DNA from: Desulfosporosinus sp. UBA5188
GTDB taxonomy: Bacteria; Bacillota; Desulfitobacteriia; Desulfitobacteriales; Desulfitobacteriaceae
DNA: 6,419 nucleotides
NCBI GenBank assembly: GCA_002413075.1
Contig: DHWG01000067.1
Span: forward strand, 5,984-12,402
Direction: 5' to 3'
Each line of letters starts with the position of its first letter. The stretch's first letter is position 1. Below are positions 1-6,419 of this stretch, piece after piece. Position numbers and translations under genes: made by a program. A model generated the notes under the pieces. The model did not search any database. It had not been told where the DNA came from and saw nothing but the letters and a program-made list of their open reading frames with translations.

Positions 1-1
1 C

Positions 2-17
2 AAAAACCCAAAAACCC
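2..17. repeat. Short tandem repeat AAAAACCC x2
   Basis: Two exact 8-bp copies (2-9 and 10-17) are followed by a degenerate third (AAAACACCC, 18-26) that merges into the hairpin arm. On the - strand these form the T-rich tail after the hairpin. The repeat may extend beyond the left edge. Confidence 0.6.
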
Positions 18-18
18 A

Positions 19-58
19 AAACACCCTAACCAAGATGAATTGGCTAGGGTGTTTCTTT
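19..58 (+). terminator. Intrinsic terminator-like hairpin, possibly bidirectional
   Basis: The arms 19-32 and 41-54 pair over 14 positions with one mismatch (A29 opposite C44) and an 8-nt loop at 33-40. On the + strand the stem runs into TTTCTTTAT, a short interrupted U tract. On the - strand the same stem has a G-U pair instead of the mismatch and is followed by TTTTGGGTTTTTGGG. It therefore probably ends a transcript coming from the left, from the right, or both; the flanking gene is outside the window. It also separates the glucan synthase from any upstream operon, implying that it has its own promoter. Confidence 0.65.
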
Positions 59-117
59 ATGATGAATTGAAGTGGAGAGGAATGGGAATAATGCAATAAT
101 GACGGAAAAAAACAGAT

Positions 118-121
118 GGAG
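118..121 (+). promoter_or_regulatory. Ribosome binding site for the glucan synthase
   Basis: GGAG lies 7 nt before ATG 129, within a purine-rich stretch (118-129). The spacing is ideal and decides the start over the in-frame ATG 99, whose nearest purine-rich site (GGAGAGG, 74-80) is 18 nt away. Confidence 0.75.
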
Positions 122-128
122 ACGAAGA

Positions 129-1328
129 ATGAAGTTATTCACACGATATATTAAAAAAGATAAACCATACAAAGATATTGTCTTAAACAGGGAAGATCTG
201 CTGAGTCATGCAGAAGAGATTGCTCGCTTACATGCGCACCAGGAAACAAACCTGGCCAAACGAACTTTATTGCCTAGATTTAAGCAGAATATAAAGTTTG
301 TAGAGCAGGCTTACCGGGAAATTGTGGATTATTCAACGAGGACACAGGATGTGTTACCAGCGACAGAATGGTTATTAGACAATTTCTATAGTTTAAGAGA
401 CTTAAGAGAGGAAATTCAACACAATCTCTCTACGAAATTTGAGCGTCAATTACCAAGAAATGCTAGTGGGGATTTTCAGGGATACCCACGAATTTATGGC
501 TTATTAGTTGAACTTATCGAACATACGGATAGTCAATTGCAAAGTGACACACTTAAAGCGTTTATTAATGCTTATCAGGTCCAAGTGCCCTTGTCGAGTC
601 GAGAATTATGGGCTATTCCCATGATGTTGAAAATTATTCTTATGGAAAATATTCGAAGGTTAACTGAACAAATTCTCTTCACCCAAGCGGAGAGAGAAGC
701 CGCAGATCTATGGGTTTTGCCCTTATTGGAAGCTGAGTATGGACCAGAAGAATGGGTAGGAATACTTAAAAGACTGACAGCCCCAGAGGAATATTCGTCA
801 GCCTATGCAGAACAAATGCTAAAACGTCTGAGGGATCTTGGTGTCGACTCCGCACCGCTGTTACATTGGGTTGATAGAGTCGTGGCTAAGCAAGACACTA
901 CGATTGAAGAGTTGGCAAAACTTGAGCGTCAACGACAGTCTATGTCCCAAGTTTCGATGGGTCATGCTATGTCTAGTATCCATTTTGTCACGGCTGAAGA
1001 TTGGCCTCATTTGTTCGAAGAAGTTAGTTTGGTGGAACGTGAATTTAACAAGGATCCAGGTCGTGTTTATAGCGAAATGGATTTTAAATCACGAGATGTA
1101 TATCGTCATCAGGTGGAAAAAATTGCACTTCGTTTTAAAGTTTCAGAATTGGTCGTGGCCAGAAAAGTGTTAGAAAGATCCGTCAAAGCACAAGGGCTAG
1201 GAAGACCAGTTGCTTCTCATGTGGGGTATGATTTGATTGGACCGGGCAGAGTAGAACTTGAATGGGAGTTAGAACAAGACTATAGAGCGTCCCGCAACCT
1301 AGCAAGTAAGATTCGTCTAGAAGTTAAG
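129..1328 (+). other. Domain: N-terminal cytosolic region of the glucan synthase (residues 1-400)
   Basis: This region is mostly helical and charged, with no membrane segment. It carries blocks I recognise from family members: LLPRF (47-51), PATEWLLDNFY (77-87), GYPRIY (118-123), RELWAIPMML (158-167), ENIRRL (173-178), DPGRVYSEMDF (309-319) followed by SRDVYRH (321-327), and VGYDLIGPGR (365-374). It precedes the first membrane helix, so it should lie in the cytosol beside the glycosyltransferase. I know no enzymatic activity for it. Confidence 0.75.
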
Positions 1329-4300
1329 AAGAAGCCAGCGTTATATTATTTCGGTAGCTTACTAATTGGCGTTGTAACTCTCAGTGCCTGGGCGTTATCG
1401 TACACGCTTAAGGTAACCCCCCTCTCCCTGAACTATATTGCGATTGTTTTAGGACTTTTGCTTTGGGCAAGTAGTTTGATCATACCCTTGGTAAATAGGA
1501 TTGCAACTCTATTTTTTCGTCCCGCTTTCTTGCCTAAACTAGAGCTGCGGGAAGGAATTCCTCAGGAACTCCGGACCATGGTGGCTGTGCCAACGCTTAT
1601 AACGAATGTTGGTCGGGTTCAGGAACTGGTTGGCCAAATTGAAGTTTACTATCTTGCCAATAAAGATGAAAATTTGCATTTTGCCTTGCTAGGGGATTTC
1701 GCGGATGCCACGTCCGAGATCACTCAAGCGGATCATGAGATTATTGCGTCGGCGACTGACGCCATCAAAAACCTCAATAACAAGTATGGTCAAAGTAGGT
1801 TTTACTTCTTTCATCGTAAGAGGATTTTTAATAATTCTGAAGGCGTCTGGATGGGGTGGGAGAGAAAACGTGGCAAATTAATAGAATTCAATCGCCTTTT
1901 ACGTCAAGATGGAGAAACAAGTTATACAGTGCAAATTGGAGAATTATCGATCCTGCCAACGTTTCGCTATGTCATTACGCTTGATGCGGACACTCTGTTA
2001 CCCCATGGTACGGCTAGACAACTTATTGGAACTCTTGCCCATCCTTTGCATGCACCGCAATTGAGTGAGGACGGAAGTCGGGTGGTCCAAGGGTATGGAA
2101 TACTTCAACCGCGTGTTGGAGTTTCAATTCAGTGCGCAGGGGCGTCTAAATTTGCCCGTATTTTTTCAGGGAGAGTTGGGGTTGATCCTTACACAGCCGC
2201 AGTATCGGATGTATATCAAGACTTATTTGGAGAAGGGATTTTTACAGGTAAGGGAATCTATGATATTACTATATTCCATCAGGTAACACATAAGGCGTTT
2301 CCGGAAAATACCATTCTTAGTCATGATTTAATAGAAGGGTTGTACGCAAGAGCCGGTCTTGTAACAGATATAGAGCTAATAGATGGTTATCCCGGCAACT
2401 ACCTTGCATATATGCGTCGGATGCACCGTTGGGTGAGAGGAGATTGGCAACTTCTACCGTGGCTGTTCAAACCAATTCCGTTTGTTTCACGCTGGAAGAT
2501 TTTCGATAATTTAAGGAGAAGTTTAGAAGCACCCGCCTTATTATTACTGCTCATCTTAGCCTTCACGGTCTTTTCTGGCGAGCCTTGGATTTGGGTAGGG
2601 TTAATTTCTTTAAGCTTAATTTGGCCCATGGTATTGACTATGATCAATATGGTCTTTGGCGGAGGAACAGAGAAGGTGAATTTGGTTCAAGATATGTTGA
2701 CCATGTTTGTCCAGTTCTCCCTTCAGTTTTTGTTTCTTCCGTTTCAGGCGTATATTATGTTGGATGCGATCGTGCGAAGTGTTTATCGACAGTTTCTCTC
2801 ACATAGATATCTGTTAGAATGGGAAACTGCAGCAGATACGGAGAAACGCTTTGATGCCAGTTATAAAACAATGGCGTGTACGATGTGGTCAGTTATTCTA
2901 TTTGTCTTGGTTGCATTTCTAACCATTCGGTACGTTTTCCCAACGCATATAGGAAAATTCGTCCCCCTAGCGATAGCCTGGTTCGCCTCACCTTGGGTTG
3001 CGTATCGAGTCAGTCTTCCTCTCCAGTATAAAAGGGAGACCCTCTCATTGACAGAACAGCAGGCCGCGCGTCATTGGGCAAGAAAGATATGGGCATTTTT
3101 TGAAGAGTTTGTTTGCGAAGAGGATCACTGGCTTCCTCCTGATAATGTACAAATTGATCCCGCCAATGGTGTGGCCCATCGAACGTCCCCTACAAACATT
3201 GGACTGGCGTTACTAGCAAATTTAGCGGCAAGGGATTTTGGGTACCTTCCGTTATCAAAGATGCAAGATAGAATTAAGTGTACGCTCCAAATTCTAGAGG
3301 AACTCGATCATTGGAAGGGGCATCTTTACAATTGGTATGATACTCAGAGTCTTGCGCCCTTAGAGCCGCGCTACGTCTCAACCGTGGACAGTGGAAATTT
3401 TGTGCTCTATTTATTGACGCTAAAAGCTGGTCTTTCGGAGACCTTAAATAAATCTCTGATTGATGTGGCATTTGCGCGTGGTCTTAAGGATACTTATAAC
3501 TTATTAATTGAGGTAGTTGGTGAGGATACCTATGATGAACTTACCAAATTTGGACAAGACCTAGATCAAATTCTAGCGTCAGATGAGGCATGGAAACTTG
3601 AGAACTGGCGTAATTTATTATCGCTATGGCCGGCACACTTTTCAGACCATGAATTGACCCAAGAGGGTGCTTATTGGGCAAGCCGTCTAGAAATGATGAT
3701 TCTAACGTTCCATCAGGAGACGCAAGATCTTTATCCCTGGGCTATGGATCACGACCCCACTGAATCAGAGGCGCTCTTTAACACGCGAATTTTTAAGACT
3801 TCGAGTTTGTCTGAACTTTGTAAGTGCTATAGTGAAGGACTGGAGGAGGTTAGCTTTTCTCCCGAGATGAAGGCGTCAATTCAGGGAGCACTCCTAAAGG
3901 TTCAGGGTTATCAGCAGGTGTCGTTGGATCTCCAGCAACAACTTGAGACAATGTCAATGGCTACGAATTTTCAACCATTGTTTGATGAGACACGTCAACT
4001 CTTCTCAATCGGCTACCGTGTTGCAGAAAGCATGCTGGATAAGTCCTTTTATGACTTGCTGGCTTCAGAGGCTCGCCAGGCTAGCTTTATTGCCATCGCC
4101 AAAGGGGATGTACCACACAACCATTGGTTCAAGCTTGGACGGTCTTTGACCTTAGCGAAAGGAAAACGAACTCTAGTCTCTTGGAGTGGCACGATGTTCG
4201 AGTTTTTAATGCCACTGCTGGTCATGAATAATTATGAGGGAACCCTTCTCGATGAAACGTATCATTCTGTCGTGGAGGTGCAAAGGAAGTATGGCTTAGA

Positions 4301-6419
4301 AAACAATATGCCTTGGGGGGTGTCAGAGTCAGGGTTTTACGCTTTTGATCCGCAGATGAATTATCAATATAAAGCCATTGGAGTTCCAGGACTTGGTCTC
4401 AAACGGGGTTTGATTCAGGATCTCGTGATTGCACCCTATGCTAGTTTCTTGGCTATGATGGTTTCTCCCCATGAGGCCTTATCAAACATATCAGCTATGG
4501 AAAGAATGGGCTTTGGTGGACGGTATGGCTTATATGAAGCGGCGGACTTTACCCCTGAACGCAAACCAAGTCAGCGTCCATTTATGTTGATCCAGAGTTT
4601 TATGGCTCATCATCAGGGTATGAGTTTCTTAGCTCTTGACAATGTGTTACATGAAAATATTATGCCAAGGCGTTTCCACAGCGAAGCCTTGATTCAGGCC
4701 ACAGAACTTCTACTTCAAATACGCTTACCTGATTCCAACGCTGCGATGCCTGAGCTAGTAGAGGAGCATATTGTCCCAGAACGACAGATGAAGGGACCTG
4801 ATCTGGAAAAAAACCAGTTTTTTATTATAGAGACGGCAAAAACGCCTATTCCTGTCACGCACAGTATTTCTAATGGGCAATACTCAGTCATGCTGACGAA
4901 TGCCGGGTCAGGATTCAGCCGTTTTCAAGAGATTAATCTCTCGCGTTGGCGTGAAGACGTGACCCAGGATGCCTGGGGAATTTACTTTTACATTCAAAAC
5001 CTAAACTCCGGTGACGTATGGTCCGCAACGCACCACCCTTGTCGCGATTCTGGCGAGGATTATAAGGTGATCTATGCTCCCGATAAGGTGGAGTTCTCTC
5101 GAAAAGACGGTAATATCACCACGCGAACTGAAGTTGTTGTGTCCCCTGAGGACCAAGCTGAAATTCGCCGTATTTCTTTAACGAATCACAGTAAGTTCGA
5201 CCGGACCGTAGAAGTTACTAGCTATTTTGAAGTGGTTTTGGCTAGATTAAGCGAGGATATCGCTCATCCAGCGTTTGGCAATCTCTTTATTCAGACCGAA
5301 TTTGAGCATGAAACTTTGTTGGCATCTCGAAGACCACGTAGTGAAAAACAGACTCGCTTATGGCTTATGCACACCGTCGCGACGGAGGGAGAAAAGGTTG
5401 GTTCACTGCAATATGAGACAGACCGTGCACGTTTTATAGGACGGGGGAGAAGTCTTGCCAAGCCTCAAGCGTTAGATGCTAATCACCCCTTGTCTGATAC
5501 CGTTGGAGCCGTTCTGGATCCAATGATGAGCTTGCGTCAACGGGTTAAGATTGCGCCTGGTCAAACGGCTCGGGTCTCTTTCTCTATTGGGTACGCGGAA
5601 AATCGTGAGTCAGTCATACGTATTGCCGAAAAATACAAAGACCCCCTTTCTGTTAATAGGGCTTTTGAACTGGCCTGGGCACATAGTAAAATGGAACTTC
5701 GACAGTTAAATTTGACAGCAGCACAGGCGAACGAGGGTTTAAGCCTTGGTGGTCATTTACTCTACCTTAGCCCCTGCCGAAGTGACGTTGCTGAATGTAT
5801 TAAGAATAATCGAAAAGGCCAGTCTTCCTTATGGCCTTACGCCATTTCAGGGGATCTGCCCATTGTATTTGTTCGGGTAAAAAGTGTAGAAAATATGGAT
5901 TTGGTGCGAACTCTTTTGAAAACCCATGAGTACTGGAGACTCAAAGGATTGTTTGCTGATCTTGTCATTCTTAATGAAGACGAGAGCGGTTATTATCAGG
6001 TCTTCCAGGATAACTTAAGGGATTTAATTTCCATGGGGCATGCCAGAGATCTAATAAATAAGTCAGGTGGAGTCTATCTACTGCAAAAAGATCATGTTCA
6101 GGAAGATGATATTAATCTTCTCTGTGCCGTGGCACGGGTTATCTTTAATGGAGAAGGGGGATCGTGTTCGATTCAAGTTCGTAAAAAAAAGAAGTTCATG
6201 ACCGCAAAGATTGAGCTTGACAAGGTGGATACCCAAGAAAAGGACGAAGACCCATTGCTTCTAGTGCGTGAGTTTCACGATGAAACACTGGACCGTACGA
6301 TGGGTCAGCTGCAGTTTGCAAATGGTTACGGTGGGTTTAGCGAAGATGGTCAAGAATATATTATCCACCTCCAGGAAGGGATGAACACGCCCTTGCCTTG
6401 GATTAATGTCATTGCCAAT
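129..6419 (+). CDS. ndvB: Cyclic beta-1,2-glucan synthase (GT84-GH189-GH94 type), 3' end cut off by the window
   Basis: The frame stays open for 2,097 codons to the window edge. The product is a giant inner-membrane enzyme that, by family knowledge, builds beta-1,2-glucan from UDP-glucose, cyclises it and controls ring size. Visible signatures are DAD (619-621), SHDLIEG (731-737), RMHRWVRGDWQ (764-774), about seven membrane helices (405-457 and 801-960), SHRYLLEWETAAD (891-903), RTSPTNIGL (1018-1026), NWYDT (1068-1072), WSGTMFE (1352-1358), WGVSES (1396-1401), AHHQGMS (1493-1499), SGDLP (1907-1911) and PWINVIAN (2090-2097). The start is ATG 129 because GGAG at 118-121 sits 7 nt upstream and MKLFTRYIKK is a typical beginning; the in-frame ATG 99 and GTG 72 lack a well-spaced ribosome binding site. 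The nearest upstream in-frame stop is TGA at 63-65. No signal peptide is seen. About 700-800 residues should be missing at the C-terminus. Databases may name homologues 'glucoamylase family protein' or 'GH36-type glycosyl hydrolase'. The family call is firm; the cyclic product is inferred. Confidence 0.95.
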   Translation, partial: MKLFTRYIKKDKPYKDIVLNREDLLSHAEEIARLHAHQETNLAKRTLLPRFKQNIKFVEQAYREIVDYSTRTQDVLPATEWLLDNFYSLRDLREEIQHNLSTKFERQLPRNASGDFQGYPRIYGLLVELIEHTDSQLQSDTLKAFINAYQVQVPLSSRELWAIPMMLKIILMENIRRLTEQILFTQAEREAADLWVLPLLEAEYGPEEWVGILKRLTAPEEYSSAYAEQMLKRLRDLGVDSAPLLHWVDRVVAKQDTTIEELAKLERQRQSMSQVSMGHAMSSIHFVTAEDWPHLFEEVSLVEREFNKDPGRVYSEMDFKSRDVYRHQVEKIALRFKVSELVVARKVLERSVKAQGLGRPVASHVGYDLIGPGRVELEWELEQDYRASRNLASKIRLEVKKKPALYYFGSLLIGVVTLSAWALSYTLKVTPLSLNYIAIVLGLLLWASSLIIPLVNRIATLFFRPAFLPKLELREGIPQELRTMVAVPTLITNVGRVQELVGQIEVYYLANKDENLHFALLGDFADATSEITQADHEIIASATDAIKNLNNKYGQSRFYFFHRKRIFNNSEGVWMGWERKRGKLIEFNRLLRQDGETSYTVQIGELSILPTFRYVITLDADTLLPHGTARQLIGTLAHPLHAPQLSEDGSRVVQGYGILQPRVGVSIQCAGASKFARIFSGRVGVDPYTAAVSDVYQDLFGEGIFTGKGIYDITIFHQVTHKAFPENTILSHDLIEGLYARAGLVTDIELIDGYPGNYLAYMRRMHRWVRGDWQLLPWLFKPIPFVSRWKIFDNLRRSLEAPALLLLLILAFTVFSGEPWIWVGLISLSLIWPMVLTMINMVFGGGTEKVNLVQDMLTMFVQFSLQFLFLPFQAYIMLDAIVRSVYRQFLSHRYLLEWETAADTEKRFDASYKTMACTMWSVILFVLVAFLTIRYVFPTHIGKFVPLAIAWFASPWVAYRVSLPLQYKRETLSLTEQQAARHWARKIWAFFEEFVCEEDHWLPPDNVQIDPANGVAHRTSPTNIGLALLANLAARDFGYLPLSKMQDRIKCTLQILEELDHWKGHLYNWYDTQSLAPLEPRYVSTVDSGNFVLYLLTLKAGLSETLNKSLIDVAFARGLKDTYNLLIEVVGEDTYDELTKFGQDLDQILASDEAWKLENWRNLLSLWPAHFSDHELTQEGAYWASRLEMMILTFHQETQDLYPWAMDHDPTESEALFNTRIFKTSSLSELCKCYSEGLEEVSFSPEMKASIQGALLKVQGYQQVSLDLQQQLETMSMATNFQPLFDETRQLFSIGYRVAESMLDKSFYDLLASEARQASFIAIAKGDVPHNHWFKLGRSLTLAKGKRTLVSWSGTMFEFLMPLLVMNNYEGTLLDETYHSVVEVQRKYGLENNMPWGVSESGFYAFDPQMNYQYKAIGVPGLGLKRGLIQDLVIAPYASFLAMMVSPHEALSNISAMERMGFGGRYGLYEAADFTPERKPSQRPFMLIQSFMAHHQGMSFLALDNVLHENIMPRRFHSEALIQATELLLQIRLPDSNAAMPELVEEHIVPERQMKGPDLEKNQFFIIETAKTPIPVTHSISNGQYSVMLTNAGSGFSRFQEINLSRWREDVTQDAWGIYFYIQNLNSGDVWSATHHPCRDSGEDYKVIYAPDKVEFSRKDGNITTRTEVVVSPEDQAEIRRISLTNHSKFDRTVEVTSYFEVVLARLSEDIAHPAFGNLFIQTEFEHETLLASRRPRSEKQTRLWLMHTVATEGEKVGSLQYETDRARFIGRGRSLAKPQALDANHPLSDTVGAVLDPMMSLRQRVKIAPGQTARVSFSIGYAENRESVIRIAEKYKDPLSVNRAFELAWAHSKMELRQLNLTAAQANEGLSLGGHLLYLSPCRSDVAECIKNNRKGQSSLWPYAISGDLPIVFVRVKSVENMDLVRTLLKTHEYWRLKGLFADLVILNEDESGYYQVFQDNLRDLISMGHARDLINKSGGVYLLQKDHVQEDDINLLCAVARVIFNGEGGSCSIQVRKKKKFMTAKIELDKVDTQEKDEDPLLLVREFHDETLDRTMGQLQFANGYGGFSEDGQEYIIHLQEGMNTPLPWINVIAN
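1341..1499 (+). other. Membrane helices 1 and 2 (residues 405-457)
   Basis: Two hydrophobic stretches, about 405-427 (LYYFGSLLIGVVTLSAW onward) and 436-457 (YIAIVLGLLLWASSLIIPL onward), are separated by a short polar turn. A lysine-rich stretch (EVKKK) lies just before the first, which fits a cytosolic N-terminus. The hairpin anchors the enzyme immediately before the GT84 catalytic core. Boundaries are by eye. Confidence 0.8.
1572..2498 (+). other. Domain: GT84 glycosyltransferase core (residues about 482-790)
   Basis: This is a GT-A-like processive glycosyltransferase core. It runs from the RTMVAVPTLI strand (482-491) through LLGDFADA (520-527), GWERKRGKL (576-584), the metal/nucleotide-binding DAD in TLDADTLLP (617-625), QPRVG (660-664), FGEGIFTGKGIYD (700-712), SHDLIEG (731-737, candidate catalytic Asp 733) and RxxRW (764-768) followed by RGDWQ (770-774). 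The RxxRW element corresponds to the Q/RxxRW motif of processive beta-glycan synthases. All expected residues are present, so polymerising activity is likely. UDP-glucose as donor is taken from the family. Confidence 0.88.
2529..3008 (+). other. Membrane helices 3-7 (residues 801-960)
   Basis: Hydrophobic segments lie at about 801-816, 820-839, 859-882, 919-937 and 944-960. Between the third and fourth of these is the conserved stretch SHRYLLEWETAADTEKR (891-907), typical of the family. With helices 1-2 this gives about seven membrane passes by eye; the true number could be six or eight. The cluster follows the RxxRW motif, where other processive synthases place a glucan channel. Confidence 0.78.
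3054..4718 (+). other. Domain: glycoamylase-like cyclisation domain, GH189 type (residues about 976-1530)
   Basis: This is an (alpha/alpha)6-barrel domain. Its N-terminal half has RTSPTNIGLALLANLAARD (1018-1036), HLYNWYDT (1065-1072) and PRYVSTVDSGN (1080-1090). Its C-terminal half matches the Pfam Glycoamylase family: VPHNHWFKLGR (1328-1338), WSGTMFEFLMP (1352-1362), LLDETY (1373-1378), PWGVSES (1395-1401), YQYKAIGVPGLGLKRGL (1412-1428), APYAS and MAHHQGMS (1492-1499). In characterised members this domain closes linear beta-1,2-glucan into rings by transglycosylation, and I assign that role by family. Conserved acids E1358, D1375, E1376 and E1400 are candidate catalytic residues, not mapped here. 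Confidence 0.85.
4851..6299 (+). other. Domain: first GT36/GH94-like beta-sandwich plus helical region (residues about 1575-2057)
   Basis: It begins at SISNGQYSVMLTNAGSGFSR (1579-1598) and continues with LSRWREDVTQDAWG (about 1603-1616), a beta-rich stretch ending near residue 1825, then FELAWAHSKMELR and a helical part with SLWPYAISGDLPIVFVR (1900-1916). This is the Glyco_transf_36 supersandwich found in tandem in cyclic glucan synthases. It probably packs against, and orients, the downstream phosphorylase; I see no reason to give it its own catalytic activity. The segment at about 2017-2040 is a charged linker with four lysines (2019-2022). Confidence 0.75.
6300..6419 (+). other. Domain start: second beta-sandwich leading into the GH94 phosphorylase (residues 2058-2097, truncated)
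   Basis: FANGYGGFSEDGQEYIIHL (2063-2081) followed by TPLPWINVIAN (2087-2097) is the opening signature of the second GT36 sandwich that precedes the GH94 barrel in this family. The window stops inside it, so the catalytic Asp and phosphate-binding residues of the phosphorylase cannot be checked. Confidence 0.8.

Noticed and set aside
1..99. Open frame from base 1 to TAA 97-99 as a possible C-terminus of an upstream gene
   Set aside because: Thirty-two codons is too short to be meaningful, a second frame is also open over most of it, and the stretch contains a strong terminator-like hairpin and a low-complexity repeat.
67..100. Sigma-A promoter (TTGAAG at 67-72 with AATAAT at 87-92 or 95-100)
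   Set aside because: The spacers would be 14 or 22 nt, both poor, and the -35 matches at only four of six positions. A promoter is expected between the hairpin and the gene but I cannot place it.
116..154. ATG 116 as an alternative start
   Set aside because: It is out of frame with the gene and ends after 12 codons at TAA 152-154.
838..1173. 111-codon open frame on the + strand inside the large gene
   Set aside because: It is a shadow in another frame of the glucan synthase, whose own frame matches family motifs here (DPGRVYSEMDF). The shadow product has no recognisable domain.
2399..2647. 82-codon open frame on the - strand
   Set aside because: It is antisense to the RxxRW/RGDWQ motif and membrane helices of the real gene, with no family-like sequence.
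2065..2806. Two 73-codon + strand open frames (2065-2286 and 2585-2806)
   Set aside because: Both lie over the GT84 and membrane regions in the wrong frame; the real frame is unbroken.
3274..4149. Short open frames at 3274-3471 (- strand) and 3943-4149 (+ strand)
   Set aside because: Both are shadows over the GH189 domain, without recognisable content.

Overview
The window is almost entirely one very large gene on the + strand. A single frame is open from an ATG at 129 to the last base (6419), giving 2,097 codons with no stop. I read it through in translation. It is the N-terminal three quarters of a cyclic beta-1,2-glucan synthase (NdvB/ChvB/Cgs type). Known family members are roughly 2,800-2,900 residues long, so about 700-800 residues, including the C-terminal GH94 phosphorylase barrel, lie beyond the right edge.

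Layout: bases 1-60 hold a short AAAAACCC tandem repeat and a strong hairpin that looks like a transcription terminator between this gene and whatever lies to the left. Bases 61-128 are the leader, with a well-placed GGAG ribosome binding site at 118-121. The protein then contains, in order: a cytosolic N-terminal region (residues 1-400); a pair of membrane helices (405-457); a GT84 glycosyltransferase core with DAD (619-621) and RxxRW (764-768) motifs; a cluster of about five membrane helices (801-960); a glycoamylase-like (alpha/alpha)6 cyclisation domain of the GH189 type (about 976-1530); a first GT36-type beta-sandwich with a helical region (1575-2057); and the first 40 residues of a second beta-sandwich that should lead into the GH94 catalytic domain.

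Known roles of these parts in the family: the GT84 domain polymerises UDP-glucose into a beta-1,2-glucan on the inner face of the membrane, the GH189 domain closes the chain into a ring by transglycosylation, and the GH94 domain trims chain length by phosphorolysis. All motifs I could check in the visible part are present and the frame is uninterrupted, so the gene looks functional.

Organism (inference): moderately AT-rich DNA, a purine-rich Shine-Dalgarno at ideal spacing, and a protein that resembles my recollection of the Firmicutes form of the family suggest a Clostridia/Peptococcaceae-like bacterium (Desulfosporosinus or Desulfitobacterium relatives). This was not tested by any search. 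I see no mobile element, CRISPR array, tRNA or rRNA, and no clearly new system. The less ordinary points are two in-phase slippery heptamers at domain boundaries and the presence of this enzyme in a possible Gram-positive.
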